This document shows positions 1 through 8,279 of a DNA stretch of 64,000 nt, piece after piece. How positions within the stretch are numbered: position 1 is the first letter of the stretch; the number at the start of each line of letters is the position of its first letter. Position numbers and translations under genes: made by a program. The notes under the pieces were generated by a model. That model searched no databases and was not told where the DNA came from. It worked only from the letters and a program-made list of their open reading frames with translations. Source of the stretch: Polaribacter sp. BM10 (GTDB lineage: Bacteria > Bacteroidota > Bacteroidia > Flavobacteriales > Flavobacteriaceae); assembly GCF_002005425.1 (NCBI RefSeq), contig NZ_CP019704.1:868001-932000 (forward strand), written 5' to 3'.

Positions 1-23
1 TAAAAATATTGTAATTAAGTTGA

Positions 24-2207
24 TTAATTACCTACTTCATTTATAAATTTAATACGCATTAAACGTAATTCATCCTCATCATAGTCACCATCAAATTCAT
101 CTAAAGCTTCTTGTATTTTATCAGTTTCTGCTTCCATGAAATAATCATAGATTTCTTCTTGTTGGTCTTCATCTAGAACATCATCTAAAGCATAATTAAT
201 ATCTAGCTTTGTACCAGAAAAAATAATTGCTTCCATTTCTTTGATTAGTTCTGTCATTTCTAGACCTTTCGATTTCGAAATATCTTCTAAAGGAAGTTTT
301 CTATCTGTATTCTGAATGATATATAACTTTATTCCAGAATTTGTACCTGTACTTTTTACAATTAAATCGTCTGGTCTTAAAATTTCATTTTCTGTAACAT
401 AGTTAGAAATTAATGCTACAAATTCTTTACCAAATTTTCTTGCTTTACCTTCTCCTACTCCGTGAACTGTAGAAAGCTCTTCTAAATTAATAGGATATTT
501 TAGAGCCATATCATCTAATGACGGATCTTGAAAAACAGCAAACGGAGGAACACCTTGTTTATTAGCTACTTTTTTACGTAAATCTTTTAAGAGTTTAACC
601 AATGTAGCATCTGTTGCAGCACCAGCAGACTTAGCATTTGTAATTATTGTATTGTCATTTTCTTCAGAATAAGAATGATCTTCTGTCATCATAAAAGAAA
701 CTGGTTTTTCTAAAAAGCTTTCTCCTTTTTTAGTTAATTTTACGACTCCGTATTGTTCTATTTCTTTTTTGATAAAGTTTACAACTAAAACTTGTCTAAC
801 CAAAGCCATCCAATAAGCTGCTTTTTTCTCTTTACCAATTCCAAAAAATGGTTGTAAATGTGTTTTATGAGAAGTTAATAATGCATTTTCTTTACCTATT
901 AAAGTATTTACAACTTCTTTAGATTTGTATTTTTGCATTGTATTTTTAACAACTGATAACAGTTTAATTACATCTTCTTTTGCTTCGTGTTTTTTCTTCG
1001 GATTTCTAGAATTATCATCCATATCGGCTCCTTCACCGTTTATTTCATCAAAATCTTCACCAAAATAATGTAATAAATATTTACGTCTATTCATAGAAGT
1101 TTCGGCATAACCTACAACTTCTTGTAACAAAGCATGACCAATTTCTTGTTCTGCTACTGGTTTACTAGACATAAATTTTTCTAACTTTTCTATGTCTTTA
1201 TAAGAATAAAAAGCCAAACAATAACCTTCACCATCATCTCTACCTGCTCTACCAGTTTCTTGGTAATAGCTTTCTAAACTTTTAGGAATATCGTGGTGTA
1301 TAACAAATCGAACATCTGGCTTGTCAATTCCCATTCCAAAAGCTATGGTAGCAACCACAATATCACAATCTTCCATCAAAAACATATCTTGATGTTTTGC
1401 TCTTGTTTTTGCATCTAAACCAGCATGATAAGGAACAGCATTTAAACCATTAACTTGTAATATTTGAGCTACTTCTTCTACCTTTTTTCTACTTAAACAA
1501 TATATAATACCAGATTTGCCAATTCTTTGTTTTACAAAACGAATAATATCTTTTTCTACTTCTTTGGTTTTTGGCCTAACCTCGTAAAATAAGTTTGGTC
1601 TATTAAAAGAAGCTTTAAATCTATTGGCATCTGTTATACCCAAAGTTTTTAAAATGTCTTCTTGTACTTTTTCAGTAGCTGTAGCAGTTAAACAAATAAC
1701 AGGTACATTATCTATAGCTTTAATTATGTGCTTTAAATTTCTGTATTCAGGTCTAAAATCGTGCCCCCATTCAGAAATACAATGCGCTTCATCTATTGCT
1801 ACAAAAGAAATTTTTTGAGTTCTTAAGAATAAAACATACTCTTCTTTAATTAAAGATTCTGGTGCTACGTATAAAAGTTTTGTAACTCCGTTAGAAATAT
1901 CGTCTTTAACTTTTGCTATTTCTGTTTTGTTAAGAGAAGAATTTAATACATGGGCAACACCATTATTTTCTGAAATACCTCTAATGGCATCTACTTGATT
2001 TTTCATTAAAGCAATTAACGGAGAAACTACAATTGCTGTACCTTCTTGCATTAATGCAGGTAGTTGATAACATAGAGATTTACCACCTCCTGTTGGCATA
2101 ATAACAAAAGTATTATTACCATTTACAATACTATTAACAACTTGCTCTTGTAAGCCTTTAAATTTATTGAATCCAAAGAACTTTTTTAGAGGGCTATGTA
2201 AATCCAT
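24..2207 (-). CDS. recQ: ATP-dependent DNA helicase RecQ
   Basis: 3'-to-5' DNA helicase of recombination and fork repair. Seen in the 727-residue product: Walker A (MPTGGGKS, about residues 37-44), DEAH box (about 139-142) followed by the RecQ-specific aromatic loop (CISEWGHDFRP), helicase motif VI (QETGRAGRDD), an RQC winged-helix region (about 360-500) and an HRDC domain (about 530-610). An acidic tail extends beyond HRDC, making it longer than E. coli RecQ. Oddity: the four cysteines that bind Zn in the E. coli RQC domain are absent; the equivalent stretch reads MNRRKYLLHYFGEDF then INGEGADMDD. Monocistronic, divergent from kdsD across 139 bp. Confidence 0.97.
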   Translation of the reverse strand: MDLHSPLKKFFGFNKFKGLQEQVVNSIVNGNNTFVIMPTGGGKSLCYQLPALMQEGTAIVVSPLIALMKNQVDAIRGISENNGVAHVLNSSLNKTEIAKVKDDISNGVTKLLYVAPESLIKEEYVLFLRTQKISFVAIDEAHCISEWGHDFRPEYRNLKHIIKAIDNVPVICLTATATEKVQEDILKTLGITDANRFKASFNRPNLFYEVRPKTKEVEKDIIRFVKQRIGKSGIIYCLSRKKVEEVAQILQVNGLNAVPYHAGLDAKTRAKHQDMFLMEDCDIVVATIAFGMGIDKPDVRFVIHHDIPKSLESYYQETGRAGRDDGEGYCLAFYSYKDIEKLEKFMSSKPVAEQEIGHALLQEVVGYAETSMNRRKYLLHYFGEDFDEINGEGADMDDNSRNPKKKHEAKEDVIKLLSVVKNTMQKYKSKEVVNTLIGKENALLTSHKTHLQPFFGIGKEKKAAYWMALVRQVLVVNFIKKEIEQYGVVKLTKKGESFLEKPVSFMMTEDHSYSEENDNTIITNAKSAGAATDATLVKLLKDLRKKVANKQGVPPFAVFQDPSLDDMALKYPINLEELSTVHGVGEGKARKFGKEFVALISNYVTENEILRPDDLIVKSTGTNSGIKLYIIQNTDRKLPLEDISKSKGLEMTELIKEMEAIIFSGTKLDINYALDDVLDEDQQEEIYDYFMEAETDKIQEALDEFDGDYDEDELRLMRIKFINEVGN

Positions 2208-2258
2208 TTATAAAAATATTCGTTTAACGTTAAAAACAAAATACAAACCTTTATATAG

Positions 2259-2289
2259 TTTGATGAAACTATTTTTTGTAGTAAATTTG
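2259..2289 (+). promoter_or_regulatory. Bacteroidota-type promoter for the kdsD operon
   Basis: TTTG at 2259-2262 and TAAATTTG at 2282-2289 are separated by 19 bp, an exact match to the Bacteroidota consensus TTTG-N19-TAnnTTTG recognised by the primary sigma factor. Predicted start of transcription is about 2295, leaving a leader of roughly 50 nt before the TTG start of kdsD. Confidence 0.75.
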
Positions 2290-2346
2290 CCTGTTTCTTA
2301 TATCTAAAGATATAACTTTTTTTTGTTTTAATAAAATACAAAACTA

Positions 2347-3315
2347 TTGAAAAAAATTAATACGATACTACAAACCGCAAAAGAAACTATCTTATTGGAA
2401 AGTAGTGCAATTGCGAATTTAGCAAATTTATTAGATGATAACTTCGAAAATGCCGTTAATTTTATATTAAATGCAAACGGAAGGGTCATAATTACAGGAA
2501 TTGGCAAAAGCGCAAATATAGCAAACAAAATTGTAGCAACTTTTAACTCTACAGGTACGCCTGCAATATTTATGCATGCAGCAGATGCAATTCATGGAGA
2601 TTTAGGAAACGTACAAGAAAATGATGTAGTTATTTGTTTGTCTAAAAGTGGTAATACTCCAGAAATTAAAGTATTGGTTCCCTTAATCAAAAATTATGGT
2701 AATAAAATTATTGCTATAACAGGTAACGTTGATTCCTTTTTAGGTAAAAATGCCGATTTCCCTTTAAATACTTTTGTAGAAAAAGAAGCTTGTACAAATA
2801 ATTTGGCGCCAACAACTAGCACAACAGCACAATTGGTTATGGGAGATGCATTAGCTATGTGCTTGCAAGATTTAAGAGGTTTTTCTAGCAAAGATTTTGC
2901 TAAATATCATCCAGGAGGTGCTTTGGGTAAACGTTTATACCTAAGAGTTTCTGACTTAATTGCAAATAACCAAGTTCCTAAAGTAAATAGCACAGATTCA
3001 ATTTCAAAAGTTATTGTAGAAATATCAGAAAAAAGATTAGGTGTTACAGCTGTTTTAGAAAACGAAACGTTGGTAGGTATTATTACTGATGGCGATATTA
3101 GAAGAATGCTTAGTAAAACAACAGACATAAACCATTTTACGGCAAAAGACATTATGGGTAAAAGCCCAAAAACTGTTTTAGAAAACGCAATGGCTATCGA
3201 GGCTTTAGATAAGTTAGAAAACAATAGTATTACTCAAATTTTAGTAATAAACGATAAAAATGAATATGTTGGTGTTGTACATTTACATGATTTAATTAAA
3301 GAAGGAATTTTCTAA
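2347..3315 (+). CDS. kdsD: D-arabinose-5-phosphate isomerase (KdsD/KpsF)
   Basis: Converts ribulose 5-phosphate to arabinose 5-phosphate, the first step toward Kdo of the LPS inner core; cytoplasmic. Seen: an N-terminal SIS sugar-isomerase domain (about residues 30-180) with GIGKSANIANKIVATF and CLSKSGNTPE, the family stretch KYHPGGALGKRL, and two CBS domains (about 205-322). The 322-residue length is standard. The start is TTG at 2347, since no ATG lies near enough to include the conserved N-terminus. First gene of a plus-strand operon; its stop overlaps the tatC start by 1 nt (TAATG). LptB downstream also serves LPS. Confidence 0.93.
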   Translation: MKKINTILQTAKETILLESSAIANLANLLDDNFENAVNFILNANGRVIITGIGKSANIANKIVATFNSTGTPAIFMHAADAIHGDLGNVQENDVVICLSKSGNTPEIKVLVPLIKNYGNKIIAITGNVDSFLGKNADFPLNTFVEKEACTNNLAPTTSTTAQLVMGDALAMCLQDLRGFSSKDFAKYHPGGALGKRLYLRVSDLIANNQVPKVNSTDSISKVIVEISEKRLGVTAVLENETLVGIITDGDIRRMLSKTTDINHFTAKDIMGKSPKTVLENAMAIEALDKLENNSITQILVINDKNEYVGVVHLHDLIKEGIF

Positions 3316-4142
3316 TGGCAGAAGAACAAAAAGAAATGTCTTTTCTAGGACATTTAGAAGAATTAAGATGGCATTTGGTAAGAAGTGCATCAGCAATATT
3401 TATTATCGGAATTTTATTATTCATTTTTCAGAAAGAAGTCTACGAATACTTTTTACTAGCGCATAGAAAACCAGATTTTATAACCTATCAGGTTTTTTGT
3501 GACTTTTTTAATTTCTTAGGATTAGATAGTACTTTTTGTAACGTAAAATTTAATGATAATTTAATCAGTTTAAAACCAACACAACAATTAATGAATGCTA
3601 TTTGGTCTTCATTAATTTTAGGAATAATACTTGCATTTCCTTATTTATTATGGGAATTGTGGCGTTTTATTGCACCAGGATTAACAGAAAGAGAAATTAA
3701 AAATTCGAGAGGTTTTATTTTTATAGCTTCATTTTTATTTTTCTGCGGAATCGCATTTAGCTTTTATGTAATTGCGCCTATTTCAATTCATTTCTTGTAC
3801 AATTATCAAATTACAGATTTAATTCAGAATAATTTTACAATGGATTCTCATATTGGTTTGGTTACGAATATGTTATTAGGAATTTCAATTTTATTCGAAT
3901 TACCTGTTCTAATTTATTTTTTAACTAAAATAGGATTGGTAACTCCAGAATTTTTAAAAAAATACAGAAAACATGCGTTAGTAGTTGTACTAATATTAGC
4001 AGCTATTATTACGCCTCCAGATATTGCTAGTCAAGTTATTGTAGCAATTCCGATACTTATCTTATATGAAATAAGTATCAAAGTTTCAAAAATGGTGATC
4101 AAAAAACAATTAAAAGATGCACAAAAAAGTCCAAGAATTTAA
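3315..4142 (+). CDS. tatC: Sec-independent protein translocase TatC
   Basis: Receptor for twin-arginine signal peptides in the inner membrane. Seen: 275 residues with six predicted membrane segments, the TatC N-terminal signature FLGHLEELRWHLVRS, and the conserved stretch FIAPGLTEREIKNSRGF. No TatA/TatB gene is adjacent, which is common in flavobacteria. A candidate substrate with an RR motif lies in this window (62673-63515). Sits second in the kdsD operon and overlaps the next gene by 26 nt. Confidence 0.96.
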   Translation: MAEEQKEMSFLGHLEELRWHLVRSASAIFIIGILLFIFQKEVYEYFLLAHRKPDFITYQVFCDFFNFLGLDSTFCNVKFNDNLISLKPTQQLMNAIWSSLILGIILAFPYLLWELWRFIAPGLTEREIKNSRGFIFIASFLFFCGIAFSFYVIAPISIHFLYNYQITDLIQNNFTMDSHIGLVTNMLLGISILFELPVLIYFLTKIGLVTPEFLKKYRKHALVVVLILAAIITPPDIASQVIVAIPILILYEISIKVSKMVIKKQLKDAQKSPRI

Positions 4143-4464
4143 CGACTACCGTTCTAAAATGAACAAGAAAATTTTAGATTCTGATAATAAAGTAATTAAA
4201 AGAATTTTTAATTTAGATACAAATGCTTTTAAAGAAGGGCATTTACCAGTAAAAACAAAAGAACTATTAGGTTTAGTTGCTTCTGCAGTTTTAAGATGTG
4301 ATGATTGTATTCAATATCATTTAGAGTCGGCTAAAGAAAACGGAGTAACAACAGAAGAAATGATGGAAACAATGTCTATTGCCAACTTAGTTGGTGGTAC
4401 AATTGTTATACCTCATTTAAGAAAAGCAGTAGAATATTGGGAAATGTTAGATGAAAAAGAGTAA
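4117..4464 (+). CDS. Carboxymuconolactone decarboxylase/AhpD-like protein
   Basis: 115-residue helical protein of the CMD/AhpD-like family. The redox-type CxxC sits in RCDDCIQYH (about residues 62-70), with the conserved downstream EEMMETMSIANLVGGT. AhpD relatives act as thiol peroxidase/disulfide reductases, but the substrate here is unknown. I chose ATG 4117, although it overlaps tatC by 26 nt, because the EFNDYRSKMN segment ahead of the alternative ATG at 4159 looks like a conserved part of flavobacterial homologues (from memory). Its place between tatC and lptB suggests translational coupling rather than a shared pathway. Confidence 0.88.
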   Translation: MHKKVQEFNDYRSKMNKKILDSDNKVIKRIFNLDTNAFKEGHLPVKTKELLGLVASAVLRCDDCIQYHLESAKENGVTTEEMMETMSIANLVGGTIVIPHLRKAVEYWEMLDEKE

Positions 4465-4490
4465 CTGTTTAAGATACCTTTAATAATAAT

Positions 4491-4511
4491 AAAGTAGTTT
4501 TTTACTACTTT
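4491..4511. terminator. Weak A/T-rich hairpin between AhpD-like gene and lptB
   Basis: AAAGTAGT and ACTACTTT form a perfect 8-bp stem with a T5 loop, followed by TT only. It lacks GC strength and a U-tract, so at best it attenuates read-through into lptB. Confidence 0.3.
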
Positions 4512-4541
4512 TAACAAACCCAAAAACTACATATTTAAAAT

Positions 4542-5279
4542 ATGATTTTAAGAGCAGATAACATTCAGAAAATCTACGGAAGTAGAAAAGTTGTAAAAGG
4601 TATTTCTTTAGAAGTACAACAAGGAGAAATTATAGGTTTATTAGGTCCTAACGGTGCAGGTAAAACTACTTCTTTTTACATGATTGTTGGTATGATTAAA
4701 CCAAATGCTGGTAAAATATTTTTAAATGATGAAGAAATAACCCAAGATGCCATGTATAAACGTGCGCAAAAAGGGATTGGATATTTAGCACAAGAAGCTT
4801 CTGTTTTTAGAAAACTTTCTGTAGAAGACAACATTATGTCTGTTTTACAATTTACAGGTCGTTCTAAAAAAGAACAAAAGATAAAATTAGAATCTTTAAT
4901 AGAAGAATTTAATATTGGTCATGTTCGTAAAAACAGAGGTGATTTATTATCTGGTGGAGAAAGAAGAAGAACAGAAATTGCTCGATGTTTAGCTTCAGAC
5001 CCTAACTTTATTCTTTTAGACGAGCCCTTTGCAGGTGTAGATCCTATTGCTGTAGAAGATATACAAAGTATTGTAGCGCATTTAAAAGATAGAAATATTG
5101 GAATTTTAATTACAGATCATGATGTACAAGCAACTTTAGCTATTACAGATAAGACTTATTTAATGTACAACGGAAGTATTCTTAAAGAAGGAACACCAGA
5201 AGAACTTGCTGCTGATGAAATGGTAAGAAAAGTATATTTAGGTAAAGATTTTGAGCTTAAAAAACGTAAAGTTTTTTAA
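4542..5279 (+). CDS. lptB: LPS export ABC transporter ATP-binding protein LptB
   Basis: ATPase that powers LPS extraction from the inner membrane by LptFGC. Seen in 245 residues: Walker A GPNGAGKTT (about 35-43), signature LSGGERRRTEIARCLA (about 136-151), Walker B FILLDEPFAGVDP (about 156-168) and the switch histidine in LITDHDVQ. The ERRR after LSGG and the Asp-Pro after Walker B are typical of LptB. Starts at ATG 4542, 77 bp after the AhpD-like gene, so it may also have its own promoter. Ends in a bidirectional terminator shared with pssA. Confidence 0.95.
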   Translation: MILRADNIQKIYGSRKVVKGISLEVQQGEIIGLLGPNGAGKTTSFYMIVGMIKPNAGKIFLNDEEITQDAMYKRAQKGIGYLAQEASVFRKLSVEDNIMSVLQFTGRSKKEQKIKLESLIEEFNIGHVRKNRGDLLSGGERRRTEIARCLASDPNFILLDEPFAGVDPIAVEDIQSIVAHLKDRNIGILITDHDVQATLAITDKTYLMYNGSILKEGTPEELAADEMVRKVYLGKDFELKKRKVF

Positions 5280-5296
5280 GACAAACCTTATTCTAT

Positions 5297-5330
5297 AAAA
5301 AAAGCATCAATTTTAAATTGATGCTTTTTT
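5297..5330. terminator. Bidirectional terminator between lptB and pssA
   Basis: A near-perfect palindrome, AAAGCATCAATTT facing AAATTGATGCTTT, is flanked by an A-run on the left and a T-run on the right, so it can terminate both converging transcripts. The pssA stop codon (5313-5315) lies in the hairpin centre, and the last pssA codons form one arm. Confidence 0.85.
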
Positions 5331-6041
5331 AGAATTTGATATGAGCGATAATAAAACATAAATTGTTATTATTAAAGGAATCGATAAATATTGTAAACTG
5401 ATAATCATTATAATTGATATCAACAAAAATAAATATTTAACGATATTATTTTTAATTGCATAATTTTTAAATTTCAAAGAAAATAAAGGTAGTTCTGCAT
5501 TCATTAAATAGGTTAATAAAAGTGTAATCGTTATTAAAAAGTAATTATTTCTAATAAGATCATTTACAAATTCTAGATCAGAATATTCTAAAATTAATGG
5601 TAATGAAATTACAAATAAACTCATTGCAGGTGTTGGTAATCCTATAAAAGATTCAGATTGTCTTGTATCAATATTAAATTTTGCTAATCTGTAGCATGCG
5701 CCTAAAGTTAGTATCAATCCCACAAACGGAATTATAGTTGGTAAGTTAAATTCATCAATAAATGTATCTGAACCAATTACCTTGTCTCCTATTAACTTAA
5801 ACATTATAATTCCTGGCACAACACCACTAGTTACCATATCTGCTAAAGAATCTAGTTGTTTTCCCAATTCTCCAGAAACGTTTAATAAACGAGCAGCAAA
5901 ACCATCAAAAAAATCAAAAAAGATACCTAAAACCACGAATAAACCTGCAGATACAAAGTTGTTATTAACAGCTAAAATGGTTGCAATTGTTCCGCAAAAT
6001 AAATTACCTAATGTTAGTAAGTTAGGAATGTGTTTTTTCAT
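5313..6041 (-). CDS. pssA: CDP-diacylglycerol--serine O-phosphatidyltransferase
   Basis: Makes phosphatidylserine, precursor of phosphatidylethanolamine, in the inner membrane. Seen: the complete CDP-alcohol phosphotransferase motif (D46-G47, A50-R51, G60, D64, D68 in DGFAARLLNVSGELGKQLD and the following SLAD), several hydrophobic segments, and 242 residues, normal for the Bacillus-type PssA subclass. N-terminus MKKHIPNLLTLGNLFCG is characteristic. Its 3' end is built into the shared terminator. Monocistronic. Confidence 0.93.
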   Translation of the reverse strand: MKKHIPNLLTLGNLFCGTIATILAVNNNFVSAGLFVVLGIFFDFFDGFAARLLNVSGELGKQLDSLADMVTSGVVPGIIMFKLIGDKVIGSDTFIDEFNLPTIIPFVGLILTLGACYRLAKFNIDTRQSESFIGLPTPAMSLFVISLPLILEYSDLEFVNDLIRNNYFLITITLLLTYLMNAELPLFSLKFKNYAIKNNIVKYLFLLISIIMIISLQYLSIPLIITIYVLLSLISNSKKASI

Positions 6042-6147
6042 TATAAAATTTGATTAGAAGGCTAAAATAATAAATCCTAATTTGGTAATTTTCTAAAATT
6101 ATCAATATTTTATGTATTTTTAAAAATTATCATACAAATCATTAAGA

Positions 6148-7122
6148 ATGCCAATATTAAAATCGGACTTCTCTCCTACTTTACCTTTTAAAAACGGACA
6201 TTTTAATACAATTTATCGTCCTTTATTTTCTAAGGAAACATGTACTTATTCTCGTAAAAGAATTTCTACTTGGGATAATGATTTTATCGATTTAGATTTT
6301 TCTAAAGTTGGTTCTAAAAATTTAGTATTGTTAATTCATGGTTTAGAAGGAAGTTCTCAATCAAAATATATTATTTCTTCTGTAAATCATTTAAATAGTA
6401 AAGGTTTAGACACTGTTTCGTTAAATTTAAGAAGTTGTAGTGGTGAAGATAATTTACTTTTAGACACTTATCATAGTGGTAAAACCGAAGATGTGGATTT
6501 TGTAATTAAACATATTACTACCAACTATAATTACGATTCAATAGTAATTATAGGTTTTAGTTTGGGCGGAAATTTAACTTTAAAATATTTAGGAGAATAT
6601 CAAGAAAAACTATCTAACATTGTTAAAGGTGGAATTGCTGTTTCTGTACCAATTGATATAACTACTGCAGAAAAAGAATTAGACAAATTTAAAAATAGAT
6701 TATATGTAGAAGTATTTTTTAAGACTTTAAAAAGTAAAATTTTAGATAAAGCGAATAAATTCCCAGAGTTTCAATTAGATAAAGAACGCTTAAAAAAAGC
6801 AACAAAGTTTAAACATTTAGAATATTTATATACAGTACCTGTTTTTGGCTTTAAAAATCCAGAAGATTATTGGGAAAAAGCTAGCTCTAAACCTTATTCT
6901 TCTAAAATAGATAGACCAACTTTACTTTTAAATGCTAAAGATGATACTTTCTTGTCTGCAGAATGTTACCCAAGAAAAGAAGCGATTAAATCTCGTAATT
7001 TTTATTTAGTAATTCCAGAATTTGGTGGTCATTGTGGTTTTATGAGTTCCTTTAAAACAGAAGAAAATAATTGGCTAGAAACCAAAATAGCTTCTTTTAT
7101 CGAAGAAAAAATTCAAATATAA
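6148..7122 (+). CDS. YheT-type alpha/beta-fold hydrolase
   Basis: 324-residue hydrolase of the YheT/EMB8 family. Seen: oxyanion motif LLIHGLEGSS (about 61-70), nucleophile elbow GFSLGG (Ser about 138), a late Asp in LLLNAKDDTFL and a His in FGGHCGF, which complete the triad. Substrate is unknown; family members include carboxylesterases. No signal peptide, so probably cytoplasmic. Alone on the plus strand, divergent from pssA, and followed 80 bp later by the porV2-like gene. Confidence 0.88.
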   Translation: MPILKSDFSPTLPFKNGHFNTIYRPLFSKETCTYSRKRISTWDNDFIDLDFSKVGSKNLVLLIHGLEGSSQSKYIISSVNHLNSKGLDTVSLNLRSCSGEDNLLLDTYHSGKTEDVDFVIKHITTNYNYDSIVIIGFSLGGNLTLKYLGEYQEKLSNIVKGGIAVSVPIDITTAEKELDKFKNRLYVEVFFKTLKSKILDKANKFPEFQLDKERLKKATKFKHLEYLYTVPVFGFKNPEDYWEKASSKPYSSKIDRPTLLLNAKDDTFLSAECYPRKEAIKSRNFYLVIPEFGGHCGFMSSFKTEENNWLETKIASFIEEKIQI

Positions 7123-7202
7123 CTTTATGAAACAATATCTTACTAAAACTAATGTTATTTTAATAGGATTTAAGATATTTGTTACAGAAAAAATTATGTC
7201 AT

Positions 7203-8273
7203 TTGAAATATAAAATTTTACTTTTTTTCTTGTTCTTAACAGTATTAACAAACGCGCAGGCATTTAGAAATTACTCTAATGAATTTTTAAATATTGGTGT
7301 AGATGCTGCTGCTTTAGGTAAAAGTAAAGCTGTTGTAGCTACTACAAATAACGTTAATGCAACTTACTGGAATCCTGCAGGTTTAGTTGGTATCGAAGAT
7401 TATCAAGGTTCTTTAATGTATGCCTCATATTTTGCAGGAATTGCAAACTATAACCATGCGGCTTTTGCAATGCCTATAGATAAAGAAAGTGCTTTAGGAG
7501 TTTCTGTTATTCGATTTGGTGTAGATGATATTTTAAATACAACTCAGTTAATTGATAGCGACGGAAACATAGATTTTAACAGAATTAGTTTATTTTCTGC
7601 GGCAGACTATGCGTTTAATTTAGCTTATGCTAGAAACTTAATTTTTAAAGATGTTAAGTTAGGCGTTAATGCAAAAATTGTAAGAAGAACAATTGGTGAT
7701 TTTGCTTCTTCGTGGGGATTTGGTTTTGATATTGGTCTTCAATTTGAAAGAAATAATTGGAAATTTGGTTTAATGGCCAGAGATATAACTACAACTTTTA
7801 ATAGTTGGGCTATAAATGAAGAAGAATTTGAAAAAATTAGAAATGCAATTCCTGGTCAAAATCAAGAATTACCACAAAATACAGAAATTACAAAACCAAA
7901 ACTACAACTAGGTGTTGCCAGAGATTTTAAAATTGGCCGATTTTTTAATTTACAAACAGAAGTAGATTTAAATATAAGATTTGCAAGAACAAATGATATC
8001 TTCTCTTCGAATGCAGGAAGTATAGATCCGGCAATTGGGTTGCAATTAGATTATGAAAATATTGTTTATTTAAGAGCTGGTGTTGGTAATTTTCAATATC
8101 AAACAGAATTTGATGGCTCTAAATCTTTAAACACACAACCAAATTTTGGTGTTGGATTTAATTATAAAGGAATTCATGTTGATTATGCTTTAACTAATAT
8201 TGGTAGTGTCGGAAACGCTTTGTATTCTAATATCTTTTCTATTACCATAGATTATAATTTACTTAGACCTTAA
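7203..8273 (+). CDS. PorV/PorQ-family outer-membrane protein (PorV2-like)
   Basis: Outer-membrane beta-barrel of the T9SS PorV/PorQ family. Seen: a signal peptide (KYKILLFFLFLTVLTNAQA), the family start (FLNIGVDAAALGKSKAVVA then ATYWNPAGL), and alternating amphipathic strands to a C-terminal DYNLL. PorV shuttles cargo CTDs to the sortase PorU and PorQ helps anchor it; this one resembles the paralogue annotated as PorV2 in flavobacteria (from memory), so its exact role is open. I start at TTG 7203, because it gives a clean signal peptide; an upstream TTG at 7179 adds 8 residues. Six bases before a DUF4105 gene, so co-transcribed. Confidence 0.85.
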   Translation: MKYKILLFFLFLTVLTNAQAFRNYSNEFLNIGVDAAALGKSKAVVATTNNVNATYWNPAGLVGIEDYQGSLMYASYFAGIANYNHAAFAMPIDKESALGVSVIRFGVDDILNTTQLIDSDGNIDFNRISLFSAADYAFNLAYARNLIFKDVKLGVNAKIVRRTIGDFASSWGFGFDIGLQFERNNWKFGLMARDITTTFNSWAINEEEFEKIRNAIPGQNQELPQNTEITKPKLQLGVARDFKIGRFFNLQTEVDLNIRFARTNDIFSSNAGSIDPAIGLQLDYENIVYLRAGVGNFQYQTEFDGSKSLNTQPNFGVGFNYKGIHVDYALTNIGSVGNALYSNIFSITIDYNLLRP

Positions 8274-8279
8274 TATATT

